Source of the DNA: DASXMX01 sp036794395
Lineage (GTDB): Bacteria; Planctomycetota; Phycisphaerae; Tepidisphaerales; Tepidisphaeraceae
Direction: 5' to 3'
Length of the DNA: 9,959 bases
NCBI GenBank assembly: GCA_036794395.1
Contig: DAIRGS010000263.1
Coordinates: 1 to 9,959 of the forward strand
Part shown: positions 5,964-9,959 of the stretch, in pieces
Layout of the letters: each line of letters starts with the position of its first letter
Position numbering within the stretch: the stretch's first letter is position 1
The notes under the pieces: generated by a model
The model's input: the letters and a program-made list of their open reading frames with translations, nothing else
Database searches by the model: none
What the model was told of the DNA's origin: nothing
Position numbers and translations under genes: made by a program

Positions 5964-6050
5964 GGGAATTCAAACGGGACGGGGAATTCAAACGGGAATT
6001 CAAACGGGACGGCTCTGAATTTCAATTACAAATTCAGAGCCGTCCCGTTT
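5964..6050. repeat. REP-like hairpin with 17-bp tandem array
   Basis: Three copies of GGGAATTCAAACGGGAC (5964-5980, 5982-5996 shortened, 5994-6010) lead into a perfect 21-bp inverted repeat (6002-6022 and 6030-6050) with a 7-base loop CAATTAC. The right arm contains AATTCAGAGCCGTCCCG followed by TTTTGCGTTTCCG. The remaining sequence of the three-Cys gene begins immediately beyond that tail, at about 6060. Confidence 0.8.
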
Positions 6051-6488
6051 TGCGTTTCCGATTCTATAGGTGTAGTTTGCGTTCTCGACGCTTACGCCCA
6101 TCCACACATGTTCCTGCCAGTCAAGTTCAGGCGAGAGTTCGAGCAGGCGATCCGACCGTTTCGTGAGTATCTGATAGGTGTGCCAGTTAGCTCTATTCAT
6201 CACGTCGAACACGCGATGGATGTAGTCCAACGGCACCGACTCGTGCAATAGGTCGGACATGCTGTTCACGAAAATCGTTAGTGGCTTTTTCCATTTGAGT
6301 GGATATTCAAGGGTGTGGGGTTGAAGTGTCAGCTTGAACCCGTTGCGGTAGTTTGGGCTGCCCATCGCCTTCAGCCGATGAGACATGCGCTCAGCGTAGC
6401 ATCGAGCGCAACCGGGTGAGATCATTGTGCAACCCGTTACTGGGTTCCACGTCATCTCCGTCCACTCGATGTTACTCCTTCTGGCCAC
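6000..6488 (-). pseudogene. Three-Cys-motif protein, phage Gp37/Gp68 (DUF5131) family, C-terminally truncated by a REP-like repeat
   Basis: The protein starts ARRSNIEWTEMTWNPVTGC and carries the three-Cys motif C20-x6-C27-x2-C30 (CTMISPGCARC, followed by YAERM), which may bind a metal or iron-sulfur cluster. It then shows the family's SMSDLLHESVP (76-86) and GVSVENANYTYRI (131-143). Family members usually continue about 100 residues beyond this point. Here residues 144-162 (GNAKRDGSEFVIEIQSRPV) are translated REP hairpin, ending at a TGA inside it. The start is GTG at 6488, with AAGGAG (6503-6498) 9 bases upstream. It overlaps the end of tcmP by 17 bases, so the two are coupled. The family's biochemical role is not established. 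The truncation probably inactivates it, though a short product would still be translated. Confidence 0.82.
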
Positions 6489-7641
6489 TGAAAAGGACTC
6501 CTTGCACTTGTTTTACCTTTATCGGCTGGAAGCTCACCGATACCAGCGTCTCTTCGTTGAAATCGCTGCGACGACGCTTCGGGTTCAAACTCTTTACAGT
6601 TAGACCTCCCTCGTCTTCCAGCAATCGGAGCATGCCCTTCGGGTTCGTGAAGCGTGTCTCATTCAGTGCAAACCGATTGAGTTCAGGATATCCGACCTCG
6701 CGACCGACGAAGGTCTTATGCAAGTTGGAGGCGAAGTCGGCTGGGTTATCGAAGCGGAACAACACGTCTTGTCCGATCCGGCCATCGGAGAAGGTGTAGC
6801 TGCCAGTCTGGTCGATTGTCTTCATTGCCTCCTTCATCTTCACCAACCCCAGAGGGTTCCGGCTGGCAAAAACGAGGTGGTAGTTGAGGGTATTGTTGAA
6901 GCCCTGCATCTCGAACGCGAACACGTACTGCACGTCTTGTATGGCTCTGAGTTTAATTTTGTACAGTTCCAACACACGGCGGCAAAGCATATCAAAGGCC
7001 TCGTGTGCGGGTAGCGCCGACCTCCAAGACTCGTCTCCAAATATGCCAGTCAACTGATCGTCACGGTTGTTGTTATCCTCGGCCGCGAAAATGCGAGCAA
7101 TCCCATCAGCGTCGAGGTTGATCAGCACCTCGGAACAATCGCTACTGAGAATGTCAGCGACCACATTGAACGGAACACCGGTGGCACCAAAGGGGTCAAT
7201 GAAAACGAAAAGTGGTTCGTCGCACGAAAAAGGCTTGGGCATCTGCTGCCGGAGTTCAGCCATGCCGTTTTCAAAGGATTTCTCCTTTACTTCAACCTTG
7301 ATTCGGGCGTGATCCTCCAAATCCTTGATGCGGCCCCGCAGGTGCTCACAACGGGGGCCATCTGGTTCAATGAATACGCATGTGACGTTACCTGCCGTCC
7401 ATTTTGTGCCCAACTGCGACATCGCCGTTTTGATGGCGGTGATCGCCGCGATAGGCGACCCGACAGGGTGATTCGTATACTCACCCGGTCCTGCGAATCC
7501 GTCCACATAGAGGAACGGCTTCCCCCGCTTGGACTGCGCGAGGATGGGGAAGTAGGCGTTGAGGTACGCCGTGAGCATCTCGATCTTGGCGATGGTATGC
7601 GGCTCGGCCTTCCATATCGTCCCGTGCTTCTTCGAGGGCAT
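6472..7641 (-). CDS. tcmP: Three-Cys-motif partner protein TcmP
   Basis: This 389-residue protein matches the TcmP pattern: an N-terminal HTIAKIEMLTAYLNAYFPIL helix, then YVDGFAGPGEY (45-55), a glycine-rich loop like class I methyltransferase motif I. FIEPDGPRCEHL (90-101) follows, then FVFIDPFGATGVP (145-157) and EVLINLDADGIARIF (171-185). These fit a Rossmann-type SAM-dependent fold, but the reaction is unknown. TcmP genes are known to pair with Gp37/Gp68-type three-Cys proteins, exactly as here, where the partner starts inside this gene's last codons. The start is ATG at 7641, with GGGGAGG (7651-7645) 3 bases upstream. It appears full length, with a Lys/Arg-rich stretch NPKRRRSDF near the C-terminus. 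Codon use is mixed and less C-biased than the left-hand genes, suggesting acquired DNA. Confidence 0.88.
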   Translation of the reverse strand: MPSKKHGTIWKAEPHTIAKIEMLTAYLNAYFPILAQSKRGKPFLYVDGFAGPGEYTNHPVGSPIAAITAIKTAMSQLGTKWTAGNVTCVFIEPDGPRCEHLRGRIKDLEDHARIKVEVKEKSFENGMAELRQQMPKPFSCDEPLFVFIDPFGATGVPFNVVADILSSDCSEVLINLDADGIARIFAAEDNNNRDDQLTGIFGDESWRSALPAHEAFDMLCRRVLELYKIKLRAIQDVQYVFAFEMQGFNNTLNYHLVFASRNPLGLVKMKEAMKTIDQTGSYTFSDGRIGQDVLFRFDNPADFASNLHKTFVGREVGYPELNRFALNETRFTNPKGMLRLLEDEGGLTVKSLNPKRRRSDFNEETLVSVSFQPIKVKQVQGVLFSGQKE

Positions 7642-7720
7642 GTTCCTCCCCAGTCTGGGTAAACAACCCTAACATTGATCGTACGCCTTTTCCAGTGGTG
7701 CCTTCTGCGATACGCTCTGG

Positions 7721-7862
7721 GAACCGAAAACGGGACGGGAACCGAAAACGGGACGGAACCGAAAACGGGACGGAACCGAAAACGGGACGGCTCTGAATTG
7801 TTAATGGAACATCAGAGCCGTCCCGTTATTGCGTTCGTCCCGTTTTTGCGTTTCGTTTTTGC
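7721..7862. repeat. REP-like hairpin with four 17-18 bp tandem units
   Basis: Four near-perfect tandem copies of (G)AACCGAAAACGGGACGG (7721-7738, 7739-7756, 7757-7773, 7774-7790) run into a perfect 16-bp inverted repeat: AACGGGACGGCTCTGA (7781-7796) and TCAGAGCCGTCCCGTT (7812-7827), with a 15-base loop. On the right a second partial copy of the tail, GTCCCGTTTTTGCGTTTC (7837-7854), is complementary to the tandem units and extends the palindrome. The whole lies upstream of tcmP and directly against the truncated DUF3606 frame. Confidence 0.8.
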
Positions 7863-7865
7863 GTT

Positions 7866-7988
7866 CATGAGCCTTACAAGGTCGAATACTGGACGAAGCA
7901 CTTTGGCGTCACTGCACAGCAGTTGAAGGACTGTGTTGCAAAGGTGGGCGTCATGGTGAAGGACGTAAAGACGTGCCTGGGCAAATGA
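7866..7988 (+). pseudogene. DUF3606-like small protein, 5'-truncated at a REP-like repeat
   Basis: The plus-strand frame reads HEPYKVEYWTKHFGVTAQQL and then KDCVAKVGVMVKDVKTCLGK before TGA at 7986-7988. This closely fits the DUF3606 pattern (YEVxYWTKxFGVSxEQL, AVxxVG, VxxYLGK), a small family of unknown function usually about 60-70 residues long. The preceding codons run open through the repeat back past 7812, but no ATG, GTG or TTG start occurs in frame before the domain. The only later ATG (7953) would remove most of it. The missing part would be about 15-20 residues. The repeat tail GCGTT ends at 7865, exactly where homology begins, mirroring the three-Cys gene break on the other side of tcmP. 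Confidence 0.6.
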
Positions 7989-8024
7989 CGTCCACGGCTT
8001 TGCTCATCTCGTGACTGTGCCCGG

Positions 8025-9959
8025 TTAGCGGGTGGCTTCCTCGACGATTCGGATCTCGTCGTCGGTGAGGCCGTAGAGCTGGTAGACGAGCTGGTCGATC
8101 TGCCGGTCGGTCGCGTCAATCTCACGCTGGATCTGCTCCTGGCGCTGTGGCAATTGCTCGGTGGCGAGACGCTTGTGGAGGGAGAGCATGGTGTCGACGA
8201 GGGAGACGATGCGGCCCCTGAGCTTCAGACCTCGCTCCGAATCGTCCACCCGGATCGGCAGCCGCCGGATTTGGGGGGGCTGAAACCGCAGGTAGCCGCC
8301 GCTCATTGCGAGAGCATCATAAAGAAGCTCGTATGCCCACGACATGAGACGTGAGTTGATGATGGCGGTGACGTACTGGAGTGGCAGTGTCGAGTTGAGA
8401 ACGTAGGTCGTATATGCGCCCACGTACTCGCCATCAAGGTCAAGCAATGCGCGCGGGCGGAGTGCGACCTTACAGATTACGATCTTCGGTGATCCCGCTT
8501 GCTGTTGCCGTCGCTCGGTCATGGGGTGCACGAGCTTAATGTACGGCTGTTGATATGATTTCTTCGTGAACTGCACCGCATCGACCAGCCACGTACTGTG
8601 GTAACGCTGGACAGTCCCGCTTACAACGAAGCGAGCGTGCGGCTCCGCGGGCCGTTTACCGACGACCAGAAGGCCCGGATATGTGTCGCCTTCCGCAACT
8701 GTCGAAGCACCCCAAACCTGTGCGACTTGCGCGAGAGGCGTTGATTTGGAGATTAGACGGAGCAACATAGACGCGCCGTCCCTAGTCACGAAGCTCCACA
8801 GCCGATCTGGCATCGTGTCGAGATGAGCGAAAGGCACATCCGCGAGCGACGACAGGTTTGACGCGCTCTCGCCTGTGGCTTGTAAGACCGTGAGCACCGA
8901 CGCGCTCTGTGGCCGGTCCTTCTGAAAGCCGGGAACAACGGGGTACACCGAAGCCTTCTTCCAAACCTTGACGCGAGAAAAGTCTACGATCGATCGAAAC
9001 TGCCATGTCTCGGCGATCCACTCGCGGAATCGGACTGCATACTCCGCGGCCAAGAACTTGTTTGGGACGATGAAACTTAGGAGCCCGCCCTGTCGCAGCA
9101 CGTCATGCCCACGCTCGAAAAATAGGATGTAAATGTCGTACGCCCCTGCGGCGACGCTGAACGAATCCGACCAGTACGCTTTGATGGGCTTTGGCTGGAG
9201 CTTGTCAAGCGTCAGCATGTTGATGTACGGCGGATTCCCGATCACCGCATCGAAACCACTTTGTTTGAACACGGCCGGAAACGCTCGCTCGTAGTCGAAC
9301 GGGTTGATCTTCCGCTGTTCTTCCTCACTCATCGCATTCCATGCTTCGGTTCCAATGATATCCGCACCAATCAGGCTGTTGCCGCAGAGGATGTTTTTGC
9401 CGAGGTCGGGGAGGGCGCGTTCGCGGAAGAGGCGTTGTTCGAAGCCGAGGGTTTGGCTGGTTTCGCCTTCCAGGCATTTGAGAAGGAGATTGAGTTTGGT
9501 GACTTCGACGGCCTGGTCGTCAAGATCGACGCCGTGAATGTGGTCGAGGAGGATGCGTTTTCGCTCGGCGATGGTGAGGGACCATCCGCCGCGAAGGCCG
9601 GGACGGAGGACTGGTTTTTTGCCGGTGGCGAGGGCGGCGGGGTCGGCGGGTGCTGTAGTGTATTGGCTGTGATACCAGTCGAGCAGGAATTGGTAGGCTC
9701 CGATGAGGAAGGAGCCGGAGCCGCAGGCGGGATCGAGGACCTTGGTTTTGGCGGCGTCTTTGGGCGTCTTGTTTTCGAGGAGCTTGCCGATGGTGTTTTT
9801 TACGATGTAGTCGACGATGTAGGTGGGCGTGTAGTAGACGCCGCCGGCCTTACGGACTTCGGGCTTTTCCTCGATTCGGGCGTTATGGCCGGCGGTGAGG
9901 GTGATGACCTTGCCGAGGAAGCGCTCGTAGACGCTGCCGAGGATGTCGGCGGAGACCAT
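8025..9959 (-). CDS. Type IIG-like restriction-modification DNA methylase, partial at the right edge
   Basis: At least 644 residues are in the window. They hold an N6-adenine methylase core: GGVYYTP (39-45), motif I DPACGSGSF (76-84), GVDLDDQAVEVTKLNLLL (143-160) and catalytic motif IV NPPY (242-245). A long TaqI/Eco57I-type target-recognition region follows, ending VLNSTLPLQYVTAIINSRLM and then GGYLRFQPPQIRRLPI. A helical C-terminal segment contains DATDRQIDQLVYQLYGLT. The enzyme would methylate adenine in a specific site. In type IIG enzymes a nuclease domain precedes the methylase on one chain. That part would lie past 9959, or be absent if the edge Met is a real start. VSADILGSVYERFLG is normally internal in relatives, so I consider it partial. 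Codon use is host-like at both ends and different in the middle. Confidence 0.9.
   Translation of the reverse strand: MVSADILGSVYERFLGKVITLTAGHNARIEEKPEVRKAGGVYYTPTYIVDYIVKNTIGKLLENKTPKDAAKTKVLDPACGSGSFLIGAYQFLLDWYHSQYTTAPADPAALATGKKPVLRPGLRGGWSLTIAERKRILLDHIHGVDLDDQAVEVTKLNLLLKCLEGETSQTLGFEQRLFRERALPDLGKNILCGNSLIGADIIGTEAWNAMSEEEQRKINPFDYERAFPAVFKQSGFDAVIGNPPYINMLTLDKLQPKPIKAYWSDSFSVAAGAYDIYILFFERGHDVLRQGGLLSFIVPNKFLAAEYAVRFREWIAETWQFRSIVDFSRVKVWKKASVYPVVPGFQKDRPQSASVLTVLQATGESASNLSSLADVPFAHLDTMPDRLWSFVTRDGASMLLRLISKSTPLAQVAQVWGASTVAEGDTYPGLLVVGKRPAEPHARFVVSGTVQRYHSTWLVDAVQFTKKSYQQPYIKLVHPMTERRQQQAGSPKIVICKVALRPRALLDLDGEYVGAYTTYVLNSTLPLQYVTAIINSRLMSWAYELLYDALAMSGGYLRFQPPQIRRLPIRVDDSERGLKLRGRIVSLVDTMLSLHKRLATEQLPQRQEQIQREIDATDRQIDQLVYQLYGLTDDEIRIVEEATR

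Noticed and set aside
7721..7790. A short regular array that might be CRISPR
   Set aside because: The four 17-18 bp units are directly adjacent with no spacers and are derived from the hairpin arm; no cas gene is present.
7675..7926. Plus-strand ORF through the tandem repeat
   Set aside because: It consists largely of translated repeat and is out of frame with the DUF3606 homology.

Overview
The window looks like chromosomal DNA from a high-GC planctomycete, probably of the Phycisphaerae type. I base this on strongly C-ending codon use, the Pro/Thr-rich secreted protein with a planctomycete-style C-terminal domain, and long gene-poor gaps full of dispersed palindromic repeats. The taxonomic call is an inference from style, not from a marker gene.

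Layout. Positions 1-1200 hold two plus-strand genes of unknown function: a short one at the window edge, and a secreted 195-residue protein. Between them lie a terminator hairpin and a telomere-like inverted repeat. Positions 1201-2550 are a gene-poor repeat zone. Positions 2553-3099 hold two tightly coupled small genes closed by a strong bidirectional terminator. Positions 3100-3811 are a second repeat zone with four copies of a REP-like element. From 3812 to the right edge the large genes are all on the minus strand and look like a defence or accessory island: an OLD-type ATPase/TOPRIM nuclease (3812-5680), a three-Cys-motif protein (truncated) overlapped by its partner tcmP (6000-7641), and a type IIG-like restriction-modification methylase (8025 to the edge). 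A 5'-truncated DUF3606 fragment on the plus strand (7866-7988) sits between the last two.

The most distinctive signal is a REP-like repeat (core AATTCAGAGCYGTCCCG, then GTT and a GCGT-containing tail), present seven times, all in the same orientation. Copies sit at module borders: just past the OLD gene stop, at the point where the three-Cys gene loses its C-terminal half, and at the point where the DUF3606 gene loses its start. Two copies have grown into perfect hairpins preceded by 17-18 bp tandem repeats. This suggests the repeats are breakpoints at which defence modules were joined, swapped or truncated. The methylase gene itself appears mosaic: its ends have host-like codon use, while its middle (catalytic NPPY plus target-recognition region) does not.

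Working together. The OLD-like nuclease, the TcmP/three-Cys pair and the restriction-modification enzyme are each complete or partial anti-foreign-DNA or accessory functions. The sequence gives no proof that they form one system. The TcmP/three-Cys pair is translationally coupled and is the least understood module here, but its second gene is probably broken.
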